This document shows, in pieces, positions 53,875 through 62,755 of a DNA stretch of 64,000 nt. The notes below the pieces were generated by a model, which did no database searches, was not told where the DNA came from, and was given only the letters and a program-made list of their open reading frames with translations. The position numbers and the translations under genes are program-made. This stretch comes from Sepioteuthis lessoniana (lineage: Eukaryota; Mollusca; Cephalopoda; Myopsida; Loliginidae), in the NCBI GenBank assembly GCA_963585895.1, contig OY757934.1, positions 43,893,513 through 43,957,512 on the forward strand, in the 5' to 3' direction. How positions within the stretch are numbered: the first letter of the stretch is position 1; every line of letters starts with the position of its first letter.

Positions 53875-54060
53875 GGTTGGTTTTACGGCATGTCAACCCT
53901 TGTTGGGTTATTGAAAGCCAAAGTCAGTTTAGCAATTATTATCCCCAATTATATACAGGACAAAAATATCTTCACAGCGATTTTAAACTGGTAGATACTT
54001 CATAGCTGAAATATAAGGTTTAAGAGTCAGTGTATTAACTGATTTCAAAATTCAACATTC
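53875..54060 (-). mobile_element. Family K repeat
   Basis: GGTTGGTTTTACGGCATGTCAA, GGGTTATTGAAAGCC, then words shared with the 9495-9720 array (GATTTTAAACTGGTAGATAC). It has an A/B-like tail but a different body. Confidence 0.5.
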
Positions 54061-54086
54061 CCTCACATAAATTTTTTTTAAGTGGG

Positions 54087-54312
54087 GATTTCCCGTGGCG
54101 TAGTGGCTAACTTTTTGGACTGTGACGTTGGAATCGAGTTCGAACTCCAGTCGTGCTATTATGTTCACTTTTGGACTAATACCTTTGGGAAGGTATGAAC
54201 CCCCAACTATGGGTTAAATAATACAACCACGGTTCTTCCACAAGGATAGTTTGGCATTAGATAACCCACCGAGGTTGATATGCCATCAAACAAAGAAACC
54301 AAACCCAAACAG
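54087..54312 (+). mobile_element. SINE B, complete
   Basis: TTTCCCGTGGCGTAGTGGC head, GAGTTCGAACTCCAGTCG, centre, and tail AGTTTGGCATTAGATAACCC ... (AAACC)n. Confidence 0.88.
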
Positions 54313-54439
54313 ATCTACTTAACCGATGGATGGGATCCTAAAAGACACACACACGGACACATACGTATACGCGCACAGCACACACACACACACACAAATC
54401 ATCCTGAGCCAGAGTAATTGTACTTATTAGCGTCCAAAT
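54313..54439. repeat. (CA)n-rich simple repeats
   Basis: ACACACAC runs at 54344-54397. Confidence 0.8.
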
Positions 54440-54645
54440 ATTTTGGTTGTGTTTAAGGGCATATCAACATTTGAAGGTTATTTAATGCTAAATCCTCTTT
54501 ACACGCACGCACACGCGCATGCGCGCGCGCACACACACATACACATATATATATCATTTATGATTTTAAGTGTATAATTTGTAGGTAACTTCATTTTAAA
54601 ACGAGTTAAAACTCATTTATTTGTACACATTAATGTCAAATCCTG

Positions 54646-54699
<54 letters not shown>

Positions 54700-54839
54700 C
54701 TGGATTTGGCATTAAATAACCAACTAGGGTTGATACGTCATTAAACCAAGTAATCTAACACTTGAAACCATTTAACTGTGTGCAAATAAATGAATTTTAA
54801 CTTGTTTTAAAATGAAGTTACCTATAAATTATCCACTTA

Positions 54840-54906
<67 letters not shown>

Positions 54907-54949
54907 TGAGTTTGAACTCGTTTTAAAATGAAGTTACCTAAAATTATCC

Positions 54950-55017
<68 letters not shown>

Positions 55018-55080
55018 AAGTGTATAATTTGTAGGTAACTTCATTTTAAAACGAATTAAAACTCATTTATTTGTACCCAG
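54440..55080. repeat. Inverted repeats around long (TA)n tracts
   Basis: A unit with TAATTTGTAGGTAACTTC, ATTTTAAAACGAG, AAAACTCATTTATTTGTAC occurs in reverse-complement orientations at about 54560-54625, 54790-54842, 54904-54955 and 55019-55075. (TA)n tracts of about 55-60 bp lie at 54646-54696, 54843-54903 and 54955-55012. The units are A-type internal or tail sequence. The palindromic layout can form very large hairpins. Confidence 0.8.
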
Positions 55081-55492
55081 TTAAATGGTTTCAAGTATTG
55101 CAATTTAAGATTAGTTATTGTATTTATCAAGTATTCCTAATTTAATACTAATTATTTGTTTGTACGTAATTAAATGGTTTTAAGTATTGCTATTGATTGT
55201 TGGCACACAATTAAATGGTTCTAAATATTGCAATTTAACATTTACTATTAAATATTAATAATACTCCCCAGTAAAAGATTGTATTGCAATTTAACACTTA
55301 CTATTAGATATTGATAATTGAACAGTTCTATTTGACTCATAGTGGAGACCTTAACAAGTACTCACACTCTGGGTCAATATAAACCTGTGAGTACTGGTAA
55401 TGAAGGGGTACTCCATATTCTCCAAATCCCAAAACTGAACCCTTACCATCGGATGCAATTTAATATCATACCCAAGACACTGTGGGTCAAAT
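55081..55492 (-). mobile_element. Element A, old copy
   Basis: Internal-repeat words (CAGTTAAATGGTTTCAAGTA) then a diverged module (ACTCACACTCTGGGTC ... AATGAAGGGGTACTCC ... AATATCATACCCAAGACAC). Confidence 0.6.
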
Positions 55493-55645
55493 ATTTCTGC
55501 GTTCACTTTCGGGCAAATACCATTGGGAAAGGTATGAACCCCCTTATCCTCCCAGCTATGGGTTAAATAGTACAACTACTGTTCTTCTAGGAGAATACCT
55601 TTGGTATTGAATAACCTACAAAGAAACCAAACCAAACGAAATATT
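55493..55645 (+). mobile_element. SINE B, 5'-truncated
   Basis: Starts at GCGTTCACTTTCGGGC, has the centre and tail GTATTGAATAACCTAC then AAACCAAACC. The tRNA-like head is missing. Confidence 0.75.
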
Positions 55646-55989
55646 TCAGTTTGAAAATTGCTAGTATGAGATAGAAATTTAAAACTCTATAATTGTGTGC
55701 AAACAGATGATTATAATTAAATAAGAATAATAGTCTTTTTTTTTAGATAGTCCTATTAATAATCGGCATTTCCTTGCACACAGTTATCTAGAATCAAGTA
55801 TTCCTGTTTAATACGAATAATTTATAAACAGCTTTATTCGACCCCAAGATGGGACTTTGACAGGTAGATCCATTCCATGTGAGAGTAGACCTGGGAGTAA
55901 TCACAGAGTTCTTAGACTGATGTTTCACCAACCGATGCAGTTTAGTGTCATACTCAGGACACACCTTTCTTTTTGTTGGAAAGGGGTCT
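55646..55989 (-). mobile_element. Element A, old copy, cut by LINE-F
   Basis: Internal-repeat words, then module ATGGGACTTTGACAGGTAG ... TTTAGTGTCATACTCAGGAC, ending about where LINE-F starts. Confidence 0.55.
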
Positions 55990-56410
55990 TACCTCTTGGC
56001 AAGGCCTGGCCAGAAGACCAGACCTCATAATAATCAACAAAAAAAAAAGAAAATTTGTAAAATTGTCGACTTTGTTGTCCCGGCGGACCACAGAATAAAT
56101 CTGAAGGAAAGGGAAAAGAAAGATGTACCTCGACCTTGCTAGAGAATTGAAAAAGCTGTGGAACATGAAAGTAACGATTGTGCCAATTGTGATTGGTGCG
56201 TTAGGCCCAATAACTAAAGGATTGTTAAAAGGCCTGGAAGACTTGGAAATTGTCGGACGGGTAGAGACTATCCAAACGACAGCATTGCTAAGAACGGTCA
56301 GAATCCTGAGACGAGTCCTGGAGACTTGAGGAGACTTGCTGTCACTCAAACTCCAGTGTAAAACCATCAGTTAACGCTGATGTAAAAAACTCTAAAGGAG
56401 TATAATAATG
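55990..56410 (+). mobile_element. LINE-F 3' end, well preserved
   Basis: LARPEDQTS-type text, NKKKRKF, then the open frame 56123-56329: LARELKKLWNMKVTIVPIV, GALGPITKGLLKGLEDLEI, RVETIQTTALLRTVRILRR, VLET, stop. 3' UTR GTTAACGCTGATG and an ATAATGATAAT tail. Same lineage as 34120-34475 (both read PITIGT/IVPIVIGALG variants). Confidence 0.82.
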
Positions 56411-56605
56411 ATAATCAAACAGGTTTATTTGACACATAAATGAGGCCCTAACAGGTACTACCACTCCGGTTGACCTGAGAGTAATGACAATGAGAAAGCG
56501 ACTCCACACTCTCTTGATGTAGTTTAATCTAATACCCAGGACACACTTTTATGAGGGTCGTAGCCCTCTGCAAGAGATACAGTCGACCTCGCTGACAGCG
56601 TCGTT
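56411..56605 (-). mobile_element. Element A 5' module
   Basis: GGTACTACCACTCCGG ... CCCAGGACACAC ... CCTCTGCAAGAGATACAGTCG; no tail. Confidence 0.65.
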
Positions 56606-57118
56606 AAATTTTTTTATCTAATTTACTTCTTTTTTCCATCTTTAAATAGCCCCAAATTTGACGTTCATCTGACTAATTGGTATACTCTCTAATGATGCTT
56701 GGATAGGACTCTCATCTGACAAAAAGCAATCAGCCCGAAGCCATATTCGTATTTACCCAACCTCTCCCCTATGAGCAGGAAGCGATTCGATGTCAATTTT
56801 TTGCAGAGTAAAACTGGTTTAAATATAGAGTTTTCCTTCTCCTAGATTAGTCACTGTTTAGTTTGTTTCGGCTACTTTATTATCAACCCTTGTGGGTTAT
56901 TCAATGCCAATAGTAATGGTAGTTTTAATCCCTTTTTTGGGGTACGTAAAACCATTAAACTCTGTTCAAACAAATGCACTCTGACTCGTTTAAGAATAAT
57001 GGTACCCACCAACTATTCGCTTGTAAATTATATATATATATATATATATACAGAATTTGACATTAAATAACCCCAAGGGATGATGTGTCATAAAACACAA
57101 CCATACCAAATCAAACCA
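56606..57118. other. Mixed SINE and A fragments
   Basis: 56745-56855 is an old SINE C tail on minus (ATTTACCCAACCTCTCC, TTCCTTCTCCTAGATTAG). 56870-56920 is an A/B tail in reverse. 57028-57050 is (TA)n, and 57051-57118 is an A/B tail on + (TGACATTAAATAACCCC ... AAATCAAACC). Confidence 0.6.
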
Positions 57119-57121
57119 TGA

Positions 57122-58019
57122 ATTACTCTTTTGAGAGTTTTTCACACCAGAGTTAGCCGATGGTTTCTCAATGGAGTTTGAGTGACAGCAAGTCTCCAGG
57201 ACTCTTCTCAGTATTCTGGCCGATCTTTATAATGTTGTAGTTTGGATGGTCTTTACTTGTCCCCAATTTTTTCACACTAATTTTGCTCCTGCGTATATTA
57301 AGTCGTTTAACTCCGTTATGTCATTTGTCAAGATATTTGTCAATAAGTCGTTCACTTTCTCGGTTTCGGACTTGACTGTCCTCCAGTCTTTGTTCCTAAG
57401 AGAAGGCAATGTGGTTTTCTTTTCAGACATGATTCTTTTAATGATATTTACATTTATTTTTCCTCTTGGGTCAATTTTCCGTTTGTGTGTTTGCGATGTA
57501 GCGGTCATTGTCATTTGGTCTTTGGTTAGGAGTTTCTGGCTTTCTCGTATTTACTGTCTCGGTTACAGTACTCGGAGTTTGTTGACGTGTTTGCCTATAT
57601 ACTTGTTGGTTGATTTCCAGTATTTCAAGATCAGAAAACCAACCATTCATTGTTATTGTACTAACCTGGTCAGCAAGCCTTTGATTTGTTGTCTAAAATC
57701 TACCAAATTATGTCCATGTTTCTATCATTCATTTTCTATACCCTCTTTTTGTAGATTTAGCCCTAAAATAACAGTATAATGCCAGTTTGTTATCTTCCCT
57801 AGTCCATTTTCTATACTGTGATCTCTGGTGTGAGTGGCTGATTTGTTCATCGTTTGTGTACCTGAAAGAAGAATCATTTGTGTACCTGGAAGAGGAACAG
57901 CCAACATTCGCAGGATGCATCTTCGGTCCCCCATGTTGGCTATCAAGGGAGCATCTGCCGGTCATGACACCCAAACCTGTTGTCTGGGCCCCATGTTGAA
58001 TTATGTTTCGATTTGTCAT
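57122..58019 (-). mobile_element. LINE-F, internally deleted: N-terminus joined to 3' end
   Basis: On minus from 58019: GVMTGRCSLDSQHGGPKM, a doubled RYTND phrase, KWTREDNKLALYCYFR, KRGYRK, then NVNIIKRIMSEKKTTLPSLR, DWRTVKSETEKVNDLLTNI, ITELNDLIYAGAKLV (frame 57514-57272). Directly after, at 57250-57122, comes the 3' end (TIQTT-like text, ILRRVLET and UTR). The RT is missing. The open frame on + over this stretch is its shadow. Confidence 0.75.
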
Positions 58020-58990
58020 TTTTTATGGGTAGTATATTGTAGTTATAACAGACCTAGCTGTTGTTTGTTATCTGTGCGCCTGACATAGATGTGACCTAGA
58101 ACAGTTACGGTAGATGTTCATGAATAGCAAGTCACGAAAAAAAATTTAGTTTTAACTTAATTAAAGTCCACAGACCAGCTATTTTTTTTTTACTTTACTT
58201 CTAACAATAAGTACCTAAAATAGTTTCATGTATTCCTGTCTCACTTTTTGCTTTTATATTTACGTCGTAATTTGAGACTTCTATTCTACTAAGATGAGCC
58301 CTTTCAGAGTAAAGACTAGACCCCTTACATATCTTTCTGGTTACATTAACGACGATAATTATTCTTAATTTGCGCTTTCAGATACATTACTTTTTCATCT
58401 ATTGAGACAAGGCATTGCTAAACGATATAGAATTTATCGCAGAAAATTTAAACAAACAAATCTAATTCGTGCTTTTGAAAAAGTTTAACTGAAAAAAATT
58501 CTGGAAAAAATGTCCGCATTTAAATCACGAACATTTACCAAAAGATTTCACAAGCAACAAAATCTATTATGCATTTTAAATTAAAGACAATTTTCATTGA
58601 CTGGATTTTTTTTCCTTTCGCCTTGCAGATCGTACACAGCAAAGATTTGCTCATTATACTTACTCACCAGGCGTTCGTGTCTATGCGGTTCCTACTTTTT
58701 TTTATAAGAAAGTAAAGGTCACGTGACATTAGAGAAGAGTCGATTCTAAAGTCATCCCCCTATTTAATTACTTTTACTGACCATCCCAGATACATTATTA
58801 TTATCATTTAAAACTGTACAGCAGTATGTGGGTTGTTTGTGTTAGATAAAATCACCAATGTTAAAAAGCAATATTTGAAACCATTTAACTGTATGTAAAC
58901 AAATTATTTCTTTTAAATAGAATTGTTAGTGTTAGATAGAAATGCTTGAAACGATTTGATTGTATGCAAACAAATGATTAATATTAGATA
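58020..58990. other. AT-rich DNA with faint A repeats
   Basis: 58860-58990 carries A-type internal repeats (ACTGTATGTAAACAAAT, AGTGTTAGATAG). The rest is unassigned. Confidence 0.5.
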
Positions 58991-59286
58991 TAAATGTTCA
59001 TATTTACCAACCCCTCCGCTCGGGCAGGATATGACACAAGGTCAATTTTTAAGTGGAGTTTAACAGGTTTGAATTAAGAGTTATCCTTCTCCTAGACTAG
59101 TTGCCTAACCAAGGCTGAAGAACCCAGTCTACCCTACTATTTACCTATAGCTGGAGGGAGAATAATTGGATCCATACCTTCCCCAAGGCTATTAGTGCTA
59201 TGTGAAATGCAATCAGTCACGTCCAGGATTTGAACTCGTGTCGCCGTGTCCATTTCCTACGACGATAACTATTATACCACGGGCAT
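58991..59286 (-). mobile_element. SINE C, near full-length
   Basis: ATTTACCAACCCCTCCGCTCGG to AACTATTATACCACGGGC. ATGTT occurs on both sides as a possible short duplication. Confidence 0.85.
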
Positions 59287-59514
59287 GTTAGTGTTTAATA
59301 GGTATACCTAAAACCATTTTACAATGTGCAGAAAAAGAGTTTGGCTACTTGCTTTACAAATTCGCTGTTTTTAGTCTTTCAGCTCTCGCTACTTTCAGCA
59401 ATTTATCAATCCTGAGCCGAACGACCTCTCTAAAGTAGTAATTATCAGTTAATTATTACACCAAATTTATATTTTGTTTCTTTCGATCACTTATTATATC
59501 ATTATTTTTTGTAG

Positions 59515-59775
59515 GAAGCCGTCCAATGCAAAGCAAAGGTACAGTCGTGTCGGTCCAACGTGTTCAAGAATTGAAACCACATCAATGGGGTTACGAGATT
59601 ACAAGTATCGAAGAAAAGAAGGTGGCCATGCGAGTCAGTTCAGCCTCTGATAGCATCGTTGGTCGCTATCAGCTGTTTGTCGATACGACACATCGAAACC
59701 CTCAAGGCGAAATCGATAAGTATCGATATAAGAACCCTGACGATATCTACATATTATTTAATCCCTGGTGTCGAG
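59515..59775 (+). CDS. Transglutaminase, N-terminal domain exon (second)
   Basis: A 261-bp exon (two bases, 86 codons, one base), again phase 1 at both ends, with acceptor TTTTTTGTAG and donor GAG|GTAAGA. It completes the split Gly of FVTG from 16764, then SRPMQSKGTVVSVQRV, the HQWGYEIT strand, VAMRVSSASDSIVGRYQL and ends YILFNPWCR. The A/S-x-x-x-I/V-G-x-Y-x-L and LFNPWC motifs are diagnostic for the end of the first beta-sandwich domain in animal transglutaminases. The Met at 59526 is internal and not a start. The next codon is completed by the exon at 63994. Confidence 0.95.
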
Positions 59776-59938
59776 GTAAGAGCTAGTATTTTTTTTTGTT
59801 CATTTTCTCTTTGTTAGTTTCAACTTATTCATTTTTCATTTTTTCATTTTGTTATTATTTGTCAAAATATCTGGGATGAAGCTTGATAATTGTTATTACT
59901 TAGAATATTCGGACTATTGACCTCATCTTTATTGTTGT

Positions 59939-60210
59939 TGTGTTCTGTTTAGTGAACACAAGTAGTAATAATAATTAGACAAACCACGATATGTGAGGAA
60001 AATAGTTATATTTACAGGAAAGAGTATTTACAAGAGAGAGACTGATAGTAATAAGAACATAGGATTAGTGATAGAGTAATGATATACTTCAACAATAGGA
60101 ACGGCTCTTCTGGTCTGATTCGTAGGCTTATTCCCAGACTGATCTCCGCTACTGCCATATATGGCAGATGGAACAGCTCATTATGCTGAAAATGTAGGTG
60201 ATACCAAACA
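59939..60210 (-). mobile_element. 272-bp LTR-like repeat, copy 1
   Basis: TGTGTTCTGTTTAGTGAACAC at the left (itself a hairpin) to GATACCAAACA at the right. On minus it starts TGTTTGG and ends GAACACA, as LTRs do. About 96% identical to 60577-60848, same length and strand. ATTGTT lies near both ends (59931-59936 and 60211-60216), leaving two extra bases on the left. Confidence 0.75.
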
Positions 60211-60576
60211 ATTGTTATACTCTCAAAGAACAGGTTATCCTTCCTCAATGTACTGATAACTCGCACAAAGGGAAGGTTCAAGTATATCCGTGTATCAAAA
60301 GCCAACCTTCACTGGACAGTAACTAAACTTTAACTCCCACCATGCATAAAATATAAACAGTGATCGTTCGTTGCTTACAACACCGACCAAAAGCCCTCAG
60401 TAGTGACAGTGACGTGTATTAAGAGAAAATAAAGAGCTTAAGAGACAACCTCCATCCCAACAACTACTCTGAGAGCATAATATCGACAGCAAAAATCTAA
60501 ATCGAACCACAGAGAACGACACCTGAAAAGTCACCCTATGTCAAAGGCATAGCCGAAAAAATCGAAAGATATGTAT
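60211..60576 (+). mobile_element. Penelope-like element, RT C-terminal part
   Basis: In frame after the LTR-like copy: NRLSFLNVLITRTKGRFKYI, then shifted VYQKPTFTGQ, LNFNSHHA, and SPYVKGIAEKIERYV before the second LTR-like copy. The block FLDVLV...YRKPTxTDxYLxxxSxHP is characteristic of Penelope-like reverse transcriptases. Several indels. Confidence 0.8.
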
Positions 60577-60848
60577 TGTGTTCTGGTTAGTGAACACAAG
60601 TAGTAGTAATAATATGACAAACCACGATATGTGAGGAAAATAGTTATATTTACAGGAAAGAGTATTTACAAGAGAGAGACTGTTAGTAATAAGAACATAG
60701 GATTTGTGATAGAGTAATGATATACTTCAACAATAGGAACGGCTCTTCTGGTCTGATTCGTAGGCTTATTCCCAGACTTATCTCCGCTACTGCCACATAT
60801 GGCAGATGGAACAGCTCATTATGCTGAAAAGGTAGGTGATACCCAACA
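60577..60848 (-). mobile_element. 272-bp LTR-like repeat, copy 2, inside the Penelope-like element
   Basis: Same ends as copy 1 (TGTGTTCTGGTTAGTGAACAC, GATACCCAACA). ATATG lies at 60569-60573 and 60849-60853, again a near-flanking duplication with three extra bases on the left. It splits the Penelope frame, so it is a later insertion and not part of that element's core. Confidence 0.75.
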
Positions 60849-61316
60849 ATATGCAGTCCATATGACATCAGGACAATATTTACCAGCTACTCGACTCTTC
60901 GAAAATATCTCTGTCGAGTCAAGCCCCGAAAAGAATACATCAAGACCAAGAATTGTGCCTTGTCCATCCCAAGTAGTTTCAGTAGCGTATACAAAGGCCA
61001 GACATATTTTCCACTAAAAGTAAAACAAGAGGAACACCGAAAAGCAGTATATCAAAGAGAAAATGAGAAGTCGGGTATGGCTGACCATATATGTAAAGAA
61101 AAGGGAAACCATCTACCCTTGTGGGATCAAGTTAAAATAATTGACAGGGAAGAACACTAGAAGATAAGGTCATAAAGAAGCAGCGCCGATGTTCGGCTAC
61201 AGTGACCTGTTGAATAGACCAAATACAGAGGTCATTTTGGGAACCATTTATCAAAAAGGGTCGATAAAAAGAATTGCAAAAACATCTGATATGATAGTGG
61301 AGAAGAGAATCTCATT
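60849..61316 (+). mobile_element. Penelope-like element, GIY-YIG endonuclease part
   Basis: RPRIVPCPSQVVSVAYTKAR corresponds to the GIYxIPCxCxxxYIGxT start of the Penelope GIY-YIG domain, with GIY and YIG degraded. Then EEHRKAVYQRENEKSGMADH, ICKEKGNHLPLWDQVKIIDR (the conserved H...W..V.V.D block), MFGYSDLLNRPNTEV and GTIYQKGSIKR. Frames shift at about 61015 and 61160. Element A cuts it at 61317. Confidence 0.85.
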
Positions 61317-61980
61317 AGTTGGTTGGTTGGTTGGATTTTTATGGCATATTAACCTTTGTGAGTTATTTAATGCCAAATCCATTTTTATACAAATAATCAG
61401 TTCTATTTCAAACTATTCAATTTAGCATAAGTACACAGTTTAATTGCTAAAAATAATTCTATTTCAAGCAATTCAGTTTAGTCAAAATTCTGTTTCAACC
61501 AATTCAGTTTAGTATAAGTATAGATTTTGTTTACACATAGTTAAATGTCAAAACAATTCTATTTTAAACAATTCAGTCTAGCATAAGTACAATTTCAATG
61601 TCAAAATCAGTTCCATTTGAAACAATTCAGTTTAGCATAAGTACGCAGTTTAAATGTAAGTACACAGTTTAATGGTCAAAAACATTTCTATTTCAAACTA
61701 TTCAGTTTAGTAAAACAGTTCTAATTTAAACAATTCAGTTTAGAATAAGTACGCAGTTTAGTTCCATTTAACCAATAGATAGGACCCTATTAGGTGCAAC
61801 TTCCCCGGGTCAGAGCGGGCCTGGGAGCAATGACAATGAAGGGGTACTCCGCATTCCTCAAAACTTCAGCATCACTGGAACCTGACCATCAGATTGTTTA
61901 GTGTCATATCTAGGACATTCGTTGGGTGGGGTGGTGGGTCTTAACAGTCGGTGTATTGTACAGCCCCAGCCGACTAGACA
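61317..61980 (-). mobile_element. Element A, complete, exact target-site duplication
   Basis: AATCTCAT is duplicated exactly at 61309-61316 and 61981-61988. Within: TAGTTGG(TTGG)n, TTTATGGCATATTAACC, about seven internal repeats of ~56 bp, the conserved module with its stem-loop, and CAGCCCCAGCCGACTAGACA. At 664 bp, versus 446 bp for the 25.7-kb copy, it shows that length varies through the internal repeats. Confidence 0.93.
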
Positions 61981-61988
61981 AATCTCAT

Positions 61989-62276
61989 GAATTGGCTGAG
62001 ACATTAGGTTTATAATTCCCAAAAATTCGCTCTGAATTGTTCGGCAAGGACACATCGTGCCATGGAAAAGGCATTTGGTTGGAAGGTGCTTCTGATTAAA
62101 ACCATCCGGAAATTGCAGGTTCAATCCCAAGAATAAGTAATAATAACAAGGAATAGTTACAATAACTTAACACTTTTACCCACTGATATTTAACAGAATT
62201 GGAACAGTCTACCCTTATTGTTCAAATAAAAGGTTCACTTCAAGATTCTGTGTGGACTCCCGAGTTCGAAGTGAAA
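61989..62276. other. Flank of the Penelope-like element, uncertain
   Basis: Likely the 3' side of the Penelope-like element after element A. GGTTCAATCCCAAG at 62119 is box-B-like but no head is seen. Confidence 0.4.
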
Positions 62277-62318
62277 CACCTGAAGAAAGCCGAAGAGTAT
62301 ATCGGCCGAAACGTTGTG
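62277..62318 (+). ncRNA. Hammerhead-like motif of Penelope type, degraded
   Basis: CAC (62277-62279) pairs with GTG (62316-62318) as helix I; CTGAAGA (62280-62286); helix II GCCGA/TCGGC with two unpaired A and a C at its base; GAAA (62308-62311); then C-G-T giving a loopless two-pair helix III; cleavage would follow GTT. Penelope-like elements carry minimal hammerheads of this kind. It lies about 300 bp beyond the Penelope coding remnant once element A is subtracted. The disrupted helix II base suggests it is inactive. Confidence 0.6.
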
Positions 62319-62434
62319 AGAACAACAGTAAAGATGCGGCCAAGAGTCCGAATATTCTAAGTAATAACAACTTAATATTTAGTCGAATACTCTTCAAACA
62401 TGAAGAAGAAAAATAAGTTGAAAAGTGACTTATT

Positions 62435-62755
62435 TTCAATTACAAGACATGTTGAAAAATATTGAGAATGAAGCTGTATTTACCAAGATAGAAATCAACA
62501 ATGAATGAAACGTTCGTTTACTTCAAAATACGAGACGTATCGAAAAAGTGTCGAGACTGAAGCAGTGTTTACCAAAACTGAAATCAACAATGCTGGAAAC
62601 GTCCATTTTTTTCAAAATACAAGTTGCGTTGAATAAGTATCGAGACTGAAGCTGTACTTACCAAGATAAAAATCAACAAAACGTTTATTTTCTTCAAAAT
62701 ACGAACCTTATCAAAAAATTATCGAGATTAAAGCTGAATTTAATATGATAGAAAT
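62435..62755. repeat. 89-bp tandem repeat, about 3.5 units
   Basis: GAAGCTGTATTTACCAAGAT recurs in variant form at about 62470, 62559, 62648 and 62730, with AAATCAACAA and TTCAAAATACGA between. Units are 80-85% alike. Confidence 0.8.

Larger units (their letters stand above)
16765..59514 (+). other. 42,750-bp transglutaminase intron
   Basis: Bounded by GTAAGT at 16765 and TTTTTTGTAG at 59505-59514; both flanking exons are phase 1 and join to give FVTG|SRPMQSKGT, the expected domain continuity. Nearly all of its content is mobile elements, listed separately. I found no other exon-like coding block on the + strand. The assembly is assumed correct across the repeats. Confidence 0.8.

Noticed and set aside
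57246-57779. 177-codon + open frame
   Set aside because: The minus strand over the same bases encodes recognisable LINE-F text, so the + frame is a shadow.
59526-59786. Met-started 86-codon gene
   Set aside because: The Met is internal to a transglutaminase exon with good splice sites; reading past 59775 enters the intron and stops.
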